Origin: Acanthaster planci
Lineage: Eukaryota > Echinodermata > Asteroidea > Valvatida > Acanthasteridae
DNA length: 64,000 nucleotides
NCBI RefSeq assembly: GCF_001949145.1
Contig: NW_019091618.1
Location: 30,225-94,224 of the forward strand
Reading direction: 5' to 3'
Program-made: the position numbers and the translations under genes
Notes under the pieces: model-generated
Database searches by the model: none
What the model was told of the DNA's origin: nothing
Seen by the model: the letters and a program-made list of their open reading frames with translations, nothing else
Shown here: piece by piece, positions 28,101 to 37,379 of the stretch
How the letters are laid out: every line of letters begins with the position of its first letter
Numbering within the stretch: position 1 is the first letter of the stretch

Positions 28101-31100
28101 AGAACTGTCAACAATGACACCTTGAGGGTCTACCAGTCCTATTTTCATGAAGAGGTTCAGCCCAGCAACTGCAAGGCGGTACAGACAGGAACAAGGGGTA
28201 CAGACCGGAACAACTTCCATACCAACAGTGAAGGAGGAATTTGGCTTGCCAAGGGCCAAGCGGGCTTCAAAACAAATCGTTTTTACACCTCCAAAACAAC
28301 TCAACCCACTACAATATTCTGATACTCCAAGCACAGGCAATATGAGCACAATATTTTTCGTCTATTCAGGGTCTCCCAGGTAAAAAACAGAAGGCAGTTT
28401 GCAGCCAGCACCAACAAGAACCAGTGAACAACAAGTGTCAAGTCTGTGGAGTCATCTTTAAGTCCCATGAGGATGCTGAACTTGACAAGAAATTCAAAAA
28501 ACATAAGTGGCTTGGTTGTGATCTCGTAGAGGCGGATGGCACTAAGTGTTGGGGGCATGCGAGGTGTGTCAAGGTTAACCGGGAAACTGAAAAAACTGCA
28601 ATTTCCAATTTCAATGTAGAAGCCTGAAATATTGGTTCTAGCTCACGAGTAGTCACTTGACGTCAGCATCTAAAGGAGCTTTTTCTCTGATCTGTTACGT
28701 ATGTGCTGCACTTGTCAGATTGTACATGTAAATTGGTCTATGAAGCAACACATGAAAATGGATTAAAGGAAAGGTCTTTTATAGTATTGACTGTCCCTTT
28801 TGTGACATTAAATATTCGTTTTCAAAAATAAATGTTTCTGAATGTTCTCACGCATTTTAATGTTTTCAACAAGCTATTTTCAAAAGTTACAATGCTTTCC
28901 ATTAATTAAAATGTTCTCAAAAATAAACTGTTGGAAGAAACGTTACCTTGTTCAGTTCCTCCAAATTTTGAAATATTCATAGCCACTGTACGTCAGTCAG
29001 CACTCCTGGTGGTGCCCACGATTTAGCCTCTTTGTTTGCCTCTTCTAGGCTTGCATCACCACCCTGCTAGGGGCCCACAGAAAAGTTCAGAACCATTTGT
29101 TTCACCTTGTCGGGCATCTTCTCCATAATGTACTGGTTGGCGGACATGATCTTACAATAACCAAGGTGATTTCTTCCAAAGACGCTATGCATTATAGCTC
29201 TTGAATTTCCCTTACGAATACCACCCCAGAAAAGTATTAGGGAATGGAAAAATGTAAGGGCTACTTGTTGCAGTAAGCAGTAGTTAGGGTCTTTGATGTT
29301 TGGGTCAAAGTCTTCCCAGTAGCCAAACACACTGTGCTTAGTAGAGTTTGTGTACGGCACAAGCTGTTCCTCTGTAACAGCAACAAGTATTCCACAATTT
29401 CCCATGATTTGTGGTAGTCACTCCCTTTCTTTGCAATTTCTTATGCCCACGGTGAAGTGAATGGCAAGACTTTAACGATGTCTTTCAGGAAGGGATCGCA
29501 GCCCAAGTCAAAGAAGGCCCTTGCTGTGTTCATTTCTAAGTGAAGAAGGACGGGAAGAAGTATGATCCAGTCAAACTCCCATTCAGCATCAATGCCCTTG
29601 GAAATGCAGCAATCAGGATTTTTAAATGAGTTCTCCCTGTAGAAAGACTGCTTGCATGCTGGAAAGGTAAGTACATTGAATATCAGTTGAAGAATCATGG
29701 GATATATATTCCGCCATCGCAATCTTTAACAAATCCATTCTCTCATGACATGAAATCCCAGCCTCAGTGCCAATGTTCTCCAATATATGGGATAGACTTT
29801 GAAAGCTATTCTGGTTAAATACATGCAGTTGAGACTCTCCAATAGTTACTCTACACATATTTTCCCTGGTAAATCCCAGTCTCAGTGCCAATGTTCCGCA
29901 ATACATGGGATAGACTTTGAAAACTATTCCGGTTAAATAGTTGAGACTCTCCAATAGTTACCCTACACATATTTTCCTTGGTGTTGACAGTGTAGTTTAG
30001 GTGTTCATATGGATTGACTGTTTCTTGCATTCAGCCATAACGGACAGATTTTTTCAGCAACATTCCTTTGCAGTTGGTAAAGTACAGTGTACATGTACAT
30101 GTACCTCCAAGAGGCTGCATTGTCAGTGCCACATTCAGAGCAAACTTTTCCTAAGCACATACTTCCATTTGCGTCAAAATGTCGTCAATCATGATCGTGG
30201 CTGGACTTCCGTTCATCTGCGACAGCGTGAATTCTAGAACAAAGAAAGTCATTGTGGGACTCTCTGAATAGTTCATCATCAACTGTACTTTCATTTTAGA
30301 TGTTTGCTTTTTCTTGTTTGGACGATTCTTCAAACATCCAAGTTGACAGCTTACATGAGATACTAGACTGAAGATCATGTTTGTCTATAACGATGTAGAT
30401 TTTGCTTGTGACCACTGAGACCAGCACTTTATTTTCCCAACTAACTTTATATCATTTGCTGACCACCTGTTCATTGTTAATAACTGCACGGATGACCCCG
30501 TTTGGACCTTTCTTTAAGATATTAATCAGGCAGCTAAAGCAGCCGCCTACAGAAACTGACCCATTATAATTAACGAGGAGCTTACAATACTCCCGGACAT
30601 GTTGTAAGCAAGCAAGTTTTCCCGAAAACTCAACAGGTAAAACAAGCCTGGAATTTCTGGCAGAATGAAAAGTTTGCTAAACCGTTTTGGCAACATTGCA
30701 GGGTTTATATTCATCTTACAGGGCTTCTTCATTGTATCCTAGAAACTTGGCCAGATGGACCATTACAGGCTTCGGTCAATCCTGCAGCCAGGTCCACGAT
30801 CTGTAGGTGGTCAGTGATCCCATATCATATATATTTCATATATATTTTTTTCTCTTTTAGCAGCACGTTATAAATGTCTCCGTGAATAATGCTGTCCAAA
30901 CTGGATATGGCCTAATCCTCTGCCAGTTTTTTTTATGTTTCCTGGGTGACAGATGACTCCAACAGACTTGAAGTGGTGACATCCTCCACCAATTCCCATG
31001 CTCAAACTAATGTTTTCTGATTGGCAGACAATTCTGGCTTATCAGCAGGAAAAGGCATTCCGTCTGTCATAGGTTCCAGCACATTCATCCTTTTGGAACT

Positions 31101-34100
31101 ACATGTACTTAGATCATCACCACCAACAGACTAAAGATGGATCACCACATGCAAAGCACACAAACCCAGCTGTTTTACTTAAAATTGGGCAATCATGTGA
31201 GTACATGCACTGCAATAAAGCTTGCTTAATTCGTTTTCCATGCTTGACAGAATAAAGATGAAAATCACCTTGGCCAGTATGAGTGATCGCACCACAATGC
31301 CACTTCATGCCCTTCCTACTCACTTTGACTCCTGGTATTCATAGCTTATCACTGTTTTGTAGGATAAAAAAAGGAAAATTAACAACTGCCAACGGTAAGT
31401 CATTTGGTAAGGCAACAGAGTTATATAATAGTACAAATAGAATCAAATCAATTGCACAAGAATATGTATTAGATGTATGTAATACATGGCCAATGCAGAA
31501 TAAATCCACTAAAACTACAAGCTAGTATGGGCTAAAATTATCTGCAGATGGGCCTTCCGCCAGTGATAACAAAATAAAAGAACACATTTTTTGATACTAC
31601 ATGTAGGCCTACTTACTTACCAGCTTACTGGGAAATAGCATGGAGGAATAAGAATTCATACATGTAGACATGGCAACCGAGAAGTTTATTTTGAAGTGCA
31701 CATGCGCGCAAATCATCCCGATCAGGCGTAAAATGGGACCGCCCTTTTGAGCGTTGGGATGAATGACATGCCAAACGTGCAATATTGCCAGTAATGGCGT
31801 TAACGCACAAACAAGCACTGCTGCATCCGGTACTTCCTCCTTGCTTCCAGATCAAGCGATAATGCCCGATTTGGCATTTTTGGCACATCAGGCTGAAAGT
31901 CCTAGTAGGTACATGTAAAGCTACATGTAGGTTGTAGGGAATAATTAGGCCAAAAAAAAAAACTTGTGTTTCCTGTTTCATGACCGACCCTATTTTGGAT
32001 GGCCCGACCCTAATTTTTTTTTGGGGGGGGTTCTTGGAGAGTGTGTCCTGTCGTCGTTTGAAATAAAAAAACAAAGAAAAAAAGGATAGCTTCTTGTGTG
32101 TGTCTGTCTATTACAGCATGAGTGTTTCACTAACAAGATTTATTTATGCACGTGTAGAATTTTGACTCCCGGAACCGTGCCAGCGTGCTTTGCCAACACC
32201 GCGCCCACTCCCCATGTACAGTGTTCATGTATAATACACTATGTACACGTACGAACTTGCCCTGGACTGGTTCCCGTCCCAATAACCAACACCTTCGTTC
32301 GACTGACTGGTGTACACGTCACGAGACAATGGAGGAAACGGGAACCAGTTTAAGCAGAGCCATGAGTATAAATAAAACCAAGTTCGTTGACGGCTGGAAA
32401 CAACGCGTGTGCAAGCCACCGGCGAAGCGGCTGTCTTGAATCCAAAGGCAAGCCACAGCCAAGAAACCGCTGTCTTCGAACCTCGTGACCGCACACTGAT
32501 TTACTATTGGACAAGAGAACAAGTAGATTACTAGGCAACCAAAGTTTAGCCAATGGGCGCTCGCGTAACGTAAGCCACAGGGACCAGCGCGAAGAATGTG
32601 AAAGTACGGTGTGGGTGTACATGTACATTGTAATGTACGTCCGGTCCGTGGGGCGTCGTACTTGTGAAAAAAAAGGCCAGGCCAGGCATTTAAAAGCGTA
32701 TCGGGCTGATATGCTGAGCAAAAACCCTGACACGCTGAAAATGCCCCGATTTGCAATGGACGCGCTTCTATTTTCCAGGGGAAGAATTGTTAATATAGAA
32801 AAATTGCAATCAGAAAAATTAAAAAAAGTTCTTTTAAAACACCGACAAAAAGTCACCAGAACATCAGCAAAATGCACCGAAATCGAACGAATCTTCACAA
32901 CGCAGCACAGCTACATGTAGCTACGTTGTACACACACAAAAATACGTACTTGTACACCCAAGTTTTCACAGCTCTGTGGAGAATCACGTACGCGCAGCAT
33001 GAACAATACTGGTTCCTGCCGCACTGCTGACAATGTAATACAAGAGTAGACGGGTCTGGAGCCAGACTAGGGCTCCGGATTGTGCACAGCTTCAGCCATG
33101 ATGGCATGGCTGGCAGCACAGTGGTTGCCCGATCTTTTCATAGTGTTGCCTTGGAAACTGATCGAAGTAAGCTACAACTAACTTGTCACAAAACCTGGTC
33201 TTTCTCTGTAGTTTCTTCTAATGCATTTATATCAATAGTTATTTTGATATACTTTGTCATGGTTCATGAGGATGATTTTTGGTAAGACCGTGGCACACAC
33301 ACAGTATTGGTGGCCGGTGTGTGCATGGTACTATACCATATCCATGCAGAGTCTTGCAGTGTTTTCGATCTTCACATTTCCTTCATAATTTCAGTATCAT
33401 TAATCGTTCTCATTCATTGTTTTTGGTAGTGGTGTTCGTTATTTCAAGACCATTTTTTTAAAATTATTTTTGGCACAAACATCTAACCTTCTGATAATGA
33501 GAATAAGTTTAGAATGTTCATGTGACATAGACATAATCTTTTTGACAAAAGTTTTAGAACCTAGCAAGAAAGTACATATACAAACAATGGTAGGGGCCTA
33601 GGTGAAGTCAGTTAATTTTCAAGCAGGCATGCCTGTTTTTGTATGTGTATACATAGAATAATTATACATTTTGAGTTAAAACCCCAAGAATCTATTCATA
33701 TTGAAGTTTTTCAAAATGAAATGACAACTGAGGTGTTGGCCTGTTAAGCTGTTATTTTTCATTGATGCACATCCAAACAATTTCGTACCATGGAGCATCT
33801 CAAACAAGAACAAACACATGTACAATACAATTGTGCAGTAATGAAATGTTGATCTGATATTTATTAGACATTGCCCCTTTCCTTAGCAAATGCAAAACAA
33901 AAACACAAAGCGAAGCCCCCCCCAAAAGTAGAGAAAAGGGGTAGACGTCAGTGTACAACTGAATGGGAGCTTAAAACAAAGTTGTTATATTTAACGTAAT
34001 AAACTTTCAACACCGCCCTCGGGTGTCAGATAATATCCAGTCCCCCCCATTGTATCCAGCAAGTCGAGCAGATGCCTCTATCCTTTAATTTCCTCCTGGC

Positions 34101-36875
34101 TAAAACACTGGATAAGACGTAATGTGATACTTCAGCATGCAGCCATCAACCCACCTGTCAAAAGGTTTTGTTTTCCTATCGGGACCATTGAGTTTGCAGT
34201 TTTGGAATAGCTTGTAGGCAGTGCTTACTGGACTGCTCACGGGCACATACATGTATACATGTACATGTATCACAGCCCTACAGCTTGGGAACTAAAAATC
34301 AGCTGGTCTTCCGTGTCCGCATTGGACTTTATTTTCCGAAGATTTCTATAAGCGGATCAGAAAATGCAAATGCTGCTTGTGCTAGCCTTGTGCTCTCTTA
34401 GGGTCTTTTTCGTCCTTTATATACAATATGTGCAAGTATTGTGTGAAAATTTATTTAACTGAATCCAAGAATGTGTGTTATGAACTATAAAATGATTCAA
34501 TAACTCTACATCTGTTTGACATCCATGGCAATCAACGATCTTTTTTGTTATTGTTCTCACATTCTTTCCAACCACACGAAAAGAGAAGCAAAAACCCGAT
34601 TCCTCACTTGTCACTGCTCGTATTTCAGTTTGTCTGGAATAAATAGAGGACAACGTGGTTGATCAAAAAGATCTCTGTTATGATTACCCTGTGATGTGTT
34701 TAGAATTTTCACTGTCATAGGACAACATGTTTAATGTACATGTGAATTTAAAAAAATAAATACATGTACATGTGAAGGCATCGATCCAGGGATTTTCAAA
34801 GGACTTTCAATCGCCATAGATGACGACGAAGCTAACAGCAGTAACTAAACTGCATGCATATGTAGGCCTGTGTGTACCTGCAAGAATGTGAAGGCTCATT
34901 AACTAAAGCCCCCATCCATGTAAATAGTCTTTCAAACAAAAATTGTGTCACAGAGAGTCAAAAGAGAGAATATTTAAGAAAGAGTATTCAATTTTCCGTC
35001 CGTCTTTGTTTTTCGACATTAGTTGCATGATATGATAGATCGATAGTCCGTGTTCACTCGCCCCCTGCGGCACGGCTGCCCACGCCCGAGATGGTCACTG
35101 AAGGAGCATGATGCCATGAAGGAATACTGCAATTGGATCGCTGTGCACTACGCATCTCATGACCAAAGGAAACTGGCAAACATGTCTGTATATCGCGTTG
35201 TAAGTGTGCGGGCAATAAGCCGCGTGCTGCAGCTGGAAATTTTGTGGAAACACGCTCGTTTGATCTTCAAATTAAATACACGAACACAGAAAACAAAAAC
35301 ATAGACATGAGATCAATTTTTGTGAATGGACCTGCAGAAAAATTTGTGACAGCAGTGTTTTTCGACTGGCAACTACAGAGCTTCATTCAATGTAGTGGAA
35401 CATACGACCTTTTTGGCAGAAACTGTACATTGACTGGTTGCCGCATTTACATCATGCCTTCGTTGGCAACGTTTCAGCCCGGGGAGAACCAGTGCAGTGC
35501 ACTGTACACGTGTTTTCACCACCGCGATTTGCAAACACTTTTTAAATGGGTCGTCATCGATGTTTTTTTAGGCAACAGAGTCACGAAAACCATTCGTTGT
35601 GACAGGAATTTCGTACAATGCGATTTCACTGTAACAGAATTTCTCCCCATAGGAATGCGCACGTTTTTGCCAAGACCACAGATTTGTGTTTGTTACAATC
35701 CAATTTAAACCAATCCAATTTAAACCAATTTGAGGGAAAAAAATGCTTTTTCTTCCAAACAAAGAAAAGGCGAGCTTTCTACAATTAGCAACCTAGCAGA
35801 TAGTTTAGACCGTAAGTAGTGAATATAGCGGTGCAATTTCAGCTCAAAAAAATTAAACATATATTTAGTTACATGTATGCCCCTGGAAGTCCCGGATAAA
35901 TTTTCGAAAGAAATACCTATTAATCGGGACAGGGCCCAGTATACGACGGAGGAGTATTCGTTGGGCCCTGTTTACAGGTCTAGCCTTTTACATACATGTA
36001 CCTTCTCTCCTCTTCGTAATGGTCTTTTTCATGTTTTTACGATGTTTTGACAATATTTGTCAGTTTTCCCATAAAAAAATTAGTGACGTTAAATGGTATG
36101 ATTTTAACACTTTTTTAAGTGAAATTATCAGTAAAGTTTGGTCAACCTTGCTTCAGAGCTTCAGAACTTCAGAGCCTCTCTAATGAGATGATTGCATAAA
36201 ACCATCAAAGAGGGTGTTTACCGGAAGAGGAAGAGAACTTAAAGTTCAAAGGTTTTGAGGACTGATTTGCGAAATTGCATCCTCCACCAAAGCCACTACC
36301 ACTTGACTGCGAATCTCTCCGACTCATTGTTCCTTCCAATTTATTTTTCAGGTGTTAGAAAGCAATTTCTTAATCTTAGTCCACATTTTGAGAGAGAAAG
36401 TTCTTGACTACAAGAGGATCACAAAGTTAACATGAAATATTGAGCCTCAATTTGAGGATTAGGCCTGCTATTTTTACAGTGGGTTTTTGTCATCGAGTGT
36501 TTACACACTAGCAGATATAACTGCATGATCTGGTAATTGTCAAACTCCATAAAGGAACCACACGGCCCTACATGATGTATATACTGAGAGTATACTATTA
36601 GAAGGGTAGGCCTACGGTACTGTACATGTACTGTACAGTACATGTACAGTGTACATTGTATTTAGGCCTACATGTACATGTCAATGACAATTCTCCCTGA
36701 CGACGCGACATGACAATTCAGCAAATTTCAGCGTAGAAATCTGAGACACGTGGCCTCTTTGTCCACCCATTAACAACAACAACTCCTGGCATATCATATA
36801 GATAATACAACAGGTGACATTATTTTGTGGATGCATGTCAGAATAGAAAGGAATTCGACTCAAAACACTTACCAT
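1009..36875 (-). CDS. DNAI7: DNAI7 (CASC1/CFAP94), dynein axonemal intermediate chain 7, 3' partial
   Basis: Gene-level entry; exons are listed separately. Joined coding order on the minus strand: 36875-36873 (candidate start), 20093-19985, 15855-15764, 14659-14555, 9716-9576, 7781-7635, 2344-2241, 2023-1780, 1385-1277, 1176-1009. Every junction has AG/GT borders and compatible phase, giving about 407 residues. The human protein is a little over 700 residues, so roughly the last 40 percent lies beyond position 1. The joined product follows human CASC1 in order: Lys/Glu-rich N-terminal coiled coil (exons 2-4), then blocks resembling QCDGSPDPSVAQEMNTF, LLETPPCDLQ, ASTLADLDSGN, LATSDIAVRLL and LGGVYHLDILELPPQ. 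Established: DNAI7 is an axonemal protein linked to inner-arm dynein and ciliary motility. Inferred: expression in ciliated cells and sperm. The nine internal exons are very secure; the first exon is a candidate. Very large introns, especially intron 1 (about 16.8 kb), hold many transposons. Confidence 0.93.
1277..1385 (-). CDS. DNAI7: DNAI7 exon 9: acidic/proline linker
   Basis: 109 nt, phase 0 to 1. Encodes DGESDKEEQEEGFDETDEPK followed by PPSPSRTPQQTQPAQP. Low-complexity linker with little sequence conservation, but acceptor CAG at 1388-1386, donor GTAGGT from 1276 and the phases fit exons 8 and 10 exactly. Confidence 0.85.
1780..2023 (-). CDS. DNAI7: DNAI7 exon 8: LALSDIAIRVL block and acidic linker
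   Basis: 244 nt, phase 2 to 0. The split codon completes Arg of NPR, then FKSYEFEEENFIFELPKQ and LALSDIAIRVLRTQYDHYSH, matching human FEIPRILATSDIAVRLLHTHYDH. A KKKKK tract and a long Glu/Lys/Asp-rich linker follow, as in the human acidic linker. Acceptor ACAG before 2023. Two in-frame donors exist: GTAAGT from 1779 (preferred) and GTCAGC from 1758, which would add seven residues (SAEEKQ-type); both keep the frame. Confidence 0.93.
2241..2344 (-). CDS. DNAI7: DNAI7 exon 7
   Basis: 104 nt, phase 0 to 2. Encodes AASSLADTESGNLQFVKSSS, then DFTLMLWGNLIKNP plus two bases of Arg. Human has ASTLADLDSGNMEKVI and LYVWANLKKNPRHRS at this place. Acceptor AAAG at 2346-2345, donor GTAGGA from 2240. The exon is short and has no ATG, so it is easy to miss. 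Confidence 0.93.
2347..7634. other. DNAI7 intron 6, no further gene seen
   Basis: Holds many TACATGTA motifs, a dispersed repeat (4895-5040) and imperfect ATATCGATAT/CGATATTGATA-type palindromes near 5500 and 6510-6600. No coding exon could be supported on either strand. Confidence 0.6.
4895..5040 (+). repeat. Dispersed repeat, copy 2
   Basis: Same orientation and block order as 127-270: CAGCAGCAGGTCTTTTGTTC, CGGTCTTTTGTTAC, GGGTTCCCCAGCAGCAAGAG and GTTAAC, with small indels. Lies in DNAI7 intron 7. Confidence 0.65.
7635..7781 (-). CDS. DNAI7: DNAI7 exon 6
   Basis: 147 nt, 49 codons, phase 0 to 0. Begins LISELEFLLDDTPEKDL and ends KVDAATVLLLK, against human LIEKLKFILLETPPCDL and GVATEILLK. 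Acceptor TTCAG at 7783-7782, donor GTGTGT from 7634. Confidence 0.95.
9576..9716 (-). CDS. DNAI7: DNAI7 exon 5: conserved WDRYMQCDG block
   Basis: 141 nt, 47 codons, phase 0 to 0. Begins WDRYMQCDGTPDPTIAAEVN, which closely matches the human WKHYIQCDGSPDPSVAQEMN segment, and ends ILESKQTLA, like human IEKSKVVLN. Acceptor ACAG at 9718-9717, donor GTGAGT from 9575. This is the most diagnostic exon for the family. Confidence 0.95.
10525..11751. mobile_element. 1.2-kb inverted-repeat DNA element with TA target sites
   Basis: Both termini read TGGGTCATTCCATGAAGTTGG and its complement, identical over at least 21 bases; TA dinucleotides border both ends (10523-10524 and 11752-11753). That suits a Tc1/mariner-type insertion. 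The interior holds no recognisable transposase, so it is non-autonomous. Confidence 0.75.
13561..13839 (+). mobile_element. tRNA-derived SINE, full length, with target duplication
   Basis: RNA polymerase III box A (TTAGCATAGTGG, 13574-13585) and box B (GGTTCAAGTCC, 13617-13627) lie 31 bases apart. A tRNA-unrelated body containing CGGGCACTCCGGTTTCC follows, then an A-rich tail. A perfect 15-bp duplication ACATAACCATAGGGT flanks it (13546-13560 and 13840-13854), the mark of LINE-driven insertion. It lies in DNAI7 intron 4 in antisense orientation. Confidence 0.92.
14555..14659 (-). CDS. DNAI7: DNAI7 exon 4: coiled coil end
   Basis: 105 nt, exactly 35 codons, phase 0 to 0. Encodes ESQRHATEVSELQSILEGNE and then IALSNIHDERRAKAK. 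Acceptor TTTCAG at 14661-14660, donor GTAAAG from 14554. Ends just before the Trp that starts the conserved WDRYMQCDG block of exon 5. Confidence 0.88.
15764..15855 (-). CDS. DNAI7: DNAI7 exon 3: charged coiled coil
   Basis: 92 nt, phase 1 to 0. Encodes a near-continuous Glu/Arg/Lys helix (EEKERLERERLEREERLR). Acceptor TTTGCAG before 15855 and donor GTGAGT from 15763. The single G left by exon 2 plus AA here makes Glu. It matches the RLKYEKEEMERLEIQRIEKEK helix of the human protein in position and character. Confidence 0.88.
15936..16986. mobile_element. pogo/Tigger-like non-autonomous element
   Basis: Left end CAGTAAACTCTCAATTACTC and right end ...AGAGTTTACTG are imperfect inverted repeats, continuing as GAACCTCAG and its decayed counterpart. 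The form resembles pogo/Tigger termini (CAGT...CTCG.TTATCC). No coding capacity; the TA duplication is not evident. Confidence 0.5.
17150..17350. repeat. TACATGTA palindrome cluster
   Basis: Dense run of self-complementary TACATGTA/GTACATGTAC units, including a 26-base stretch of alternating ACATGT units near 17217-17247. Similar clusters: 12421-12620, 18600-18625, 34245-34270, 36615-36690. Confidence 0.9.
17727..18016. mobile_element. Palindromic MITE-like element
   Basis: Inverted arms pair ATTCCATAAATATGGGACCC with GGGTCCCAAATTTATGGAAT, and further in GGTGTCCCCCTTACACATGA with TCATGTGTGAGGAGGACACC. A related fragment (GGACCCCTAATTTCTGGAAT) is at about 22750. Confidence 0.65.
19985..20093 (-). 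CDS. DNAI7: DNAI7 exon 2: Lys-rich N-terminus
   Basis: 109 nt, phase 0 to 1. Encodes PPKSPAKSAKGKKGKLSKAE then a Glu/Lys helix ending LKAKEE. Acceptor TTAG at 20095-20094 and donor GTTAGT from 19984. It corresponds to the human SKKKKVTKAERLKLLQEEEE region. Basic then mixed-charge composition predicts the start of a long coiled coil. Confidence 0.88.
20985..21112 (-). mobile_element. Possible degenerate tRNA-derived SINE head
   Basis: The minus strand reads CCGTGGTGAAGTGAATAAG, then AGGAGGTTGTGGGTCTGAGT, resembling a decayed box A and box B at roughly tRNA spacing. The box B core is altered, so this is tentative. Confidence 0.35.
21113..26740. other. DNAI7 intron 1, left part, no gene seen
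   Basis: AT-rich non-coding sequence with scattered palindromes. Open frames at 23297-23665 and 23484-23822 overlap on both strands and show no domain. Two tandem CTGGCTTTGRGCCAA units lie at 24928-24990. Confidence 0.5.
26749..27083 (+). pseudogene. Possible upstream exon of the MADS-like locus
   Basis: The stretch reads openly but in more than one frame: SSDLVQLLEQADPSITEEV in one, a Gly/His/Arg-rich run in another, and near its end an acidic piece QEDYYDIADIEQQIVEYDY. The last part runs into GTAAGT at about 27082, a strong donor. Frame changes suggest decay. No domain recognised; the link to the MADS exons rests on position and strand only. Confidence 0.22.
27151..28627 (+). pseudogene. 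MADS-domain-like locus with C-terminal Cys/His finger, probably degenerate
   Basis: Three putative exons. 27151-27263 ends WKRTDSFFKRKTGLLKK before donor GTAAGA; 28059 onward (acceptor TTTTCAG) continues AKELAILTNTKISLRTVNND. Joined in phase 0 this reads like a MADS box (compare the plant consensus [26 protein letters not shown]). The last exon, 28370-28627, encodes GKKQKAV, then CQVCG, WLGCD, C-WGHARCV and a stop: a CxxC...C...CxxHxxC-type finger. Breaks: an in-frame TAA just before the MADS segment at about 27211, and a frame change near 28150, after which the better reading is FGLPRAKRASKQIVFTPPK. Animals normally have only SRF and MEF2 as MADS genes, and this matches neither closely. It lies in DNAI7 intron 1 on the opposite strand. 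It could be a lineage-specific gene, a transposon-encoded DNA-binding protein, or a decayed copy. Confidence 0.5.
27523..27731. repeat. 19-bp minisatellite, 11 copies
   Basis: Eleven near-perfect head-to-tail copies of GGCTGGATACTGACATGGA, with an A-to-G change in two copies. Because 19 is not a multiple of 3, all three minus-strand frames stay open with the same 19-residue period, which creates spurious ORFs. It lies inside the intron of the MADS-like locus. Confidence 0.97.
28980..31330 (-). pseudogene. Degraded multi-frame coding region, unknown family
   Basis: The minus strand shows protein-like pieces, in order from 31.3 to 29.0 kb, separated by stops and frame changes: FVCFACGDPSL; MTDGMPFPADKPELSANQ; EDVTTSSLLESSVTQET; LVLPVEFSGKLACLQHVREY; KLLVNYNGSVSVGGCFSCLI; WENKVLVSVVTSKIYIVIDK; VDDELFRESHNDFLCSRIHA; LLPVLLHLEMNTARAFFDLG. 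These read like an intact large protein that has decayed. I do not recognise the family. It converges on the MADS-like locus with about 350 bp between the two ends. Confidence 0.4.
29752..29985. repeat. Tandem duplication of about 115 bp
   Basis: The segment beginning AATCCCAGCCTCAGTGCC at about 29752 is repeated, with a few substitutions, from about 29869. Both copies include GGGATAGACTTTGAAA and CTCCAATAGTTA. It duplicates part of the degraded minus-strand coding region. Confidence 0.8.
35230..35708 (+). repeat. Unrecognised open stretch belonging to a repeat family
   Basis: A 154-codon open frame (35244-35708) with no domain I recognise. Blocks GGAAATTTTGTGGAAACA, AACACAGAAAA, ATAGACA and GTACACGTGTTTTCACCAC recur with changes at 48505-48790, so it is more likely a repeat than a host gene. 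Confidence 0.4.
35756..35983. mobile_element. Right half of the 738-bp MITE family
   Basis: Matches 51640-51863 closely: CTAGCAGA, GTGCAATTTCAGCTCA, ATCGGGACAGGGCCCAGTA, GAGTATTCGTTGGGCCCTG and the terminus GTTTACAGGTCTA. The left half was not found upstream, so this copy is truncated. Confidence 0.8.
36615..36685. repeat. TACATGTA/GTACTGTAC palindrome cluster
   Basis: Nested palindromes of TGTACATGTACTGTACAG and their mirror within 70 bases, able to form cruciforms. It lies about 250 bp from the candidate DNAI7 start exon, on its 3' side. Confidence 0.85.
36873..36875 (-). CDS. DNAI7: DNAI7 candidate first coding exon (ATG only)
   Basis: On the minus strand an ATG is followed at once by the strong donor GTAAGTG. 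Exon 2 starts in phase 0 with Pro-Pro-Lys, so splicing gives MPPKSPAKSAKGKKGK, a natural-looking basic N-terminus that matches the short Lys-rich start of human CASC1. The 5' UTR would extend to higher coordinates. An ATG-only exon end is unusual, and short matches occur by chance, so this is a candidate. Supporting context: paired RFX half-sites lie about 520 bp upstream at 37395-37419. Confidence 0.45.
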
Positions 36876-37379
36876 ATTTTGTGTTGTGTATCAAAATTGT
36901 GATTCCTCAATGCAGCTAGCTAGCTCAAGCGAGCTGCGACTAAGTAAATAACAACTGTTTGGGTAACTATTGCATATTCTGTAAATTCGTGGCTGGTTTT
37001 TCTTATTCAACTGGTTAGCTGATAAAAGTATTGGGTAGTATTCTCCTTTCTTTATTTTACCATCGTATTGGCTGGTCACATAACCCAATACGCGGCTCAA
37101 TCTCCACATGCTGTGGCTCCATGGTCTCAGCTCACACCCGCATATAGGATAGAATAGAAATGGCAAACGAGCCCTCAGCTCTCAGCGTTGAGATCAACCA
37201 GTGGAACAAAAAATTGACGTTAAAAAAGAAATAAAATAGATTATACATCTTCTCTACTTAAAATGAAAAAAAACACAACGGACGTGTGGATTTGATTAAC
37301 TTTATAGTATGATCTCTATGATGCCTGGTAGTGGTAATATCACGGAGGTAGAAATATCTATTAGTTTCATGCAAATTGT

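Larger units (their letters stand above)
31331..36870. other. DNAI7 intron 1, right part
   Basis: A CpG-richer patch at 32150-33110 has overlapping open frames on both strands (32350-32898 minus, 32507-32920 plus), neither recognisable. It might be an alternative promoter or an unclassified repeat. The rest is AT-rich with TACATGTA clusters. Confidence 0.4.

Noticed and set aside
32350-32920. Long open frames on both strands (182 and 137 codons)
   Set aside because: They overlap each other, show no known domain or splice context, and lie in a CpG-richer stretch where stops are rarer.
35244-35708. 154-codon ORF as a host gene
   Set aside because: Blocks recur at 48505-48790 without a conserved frame, so it is better explained as a repeat.
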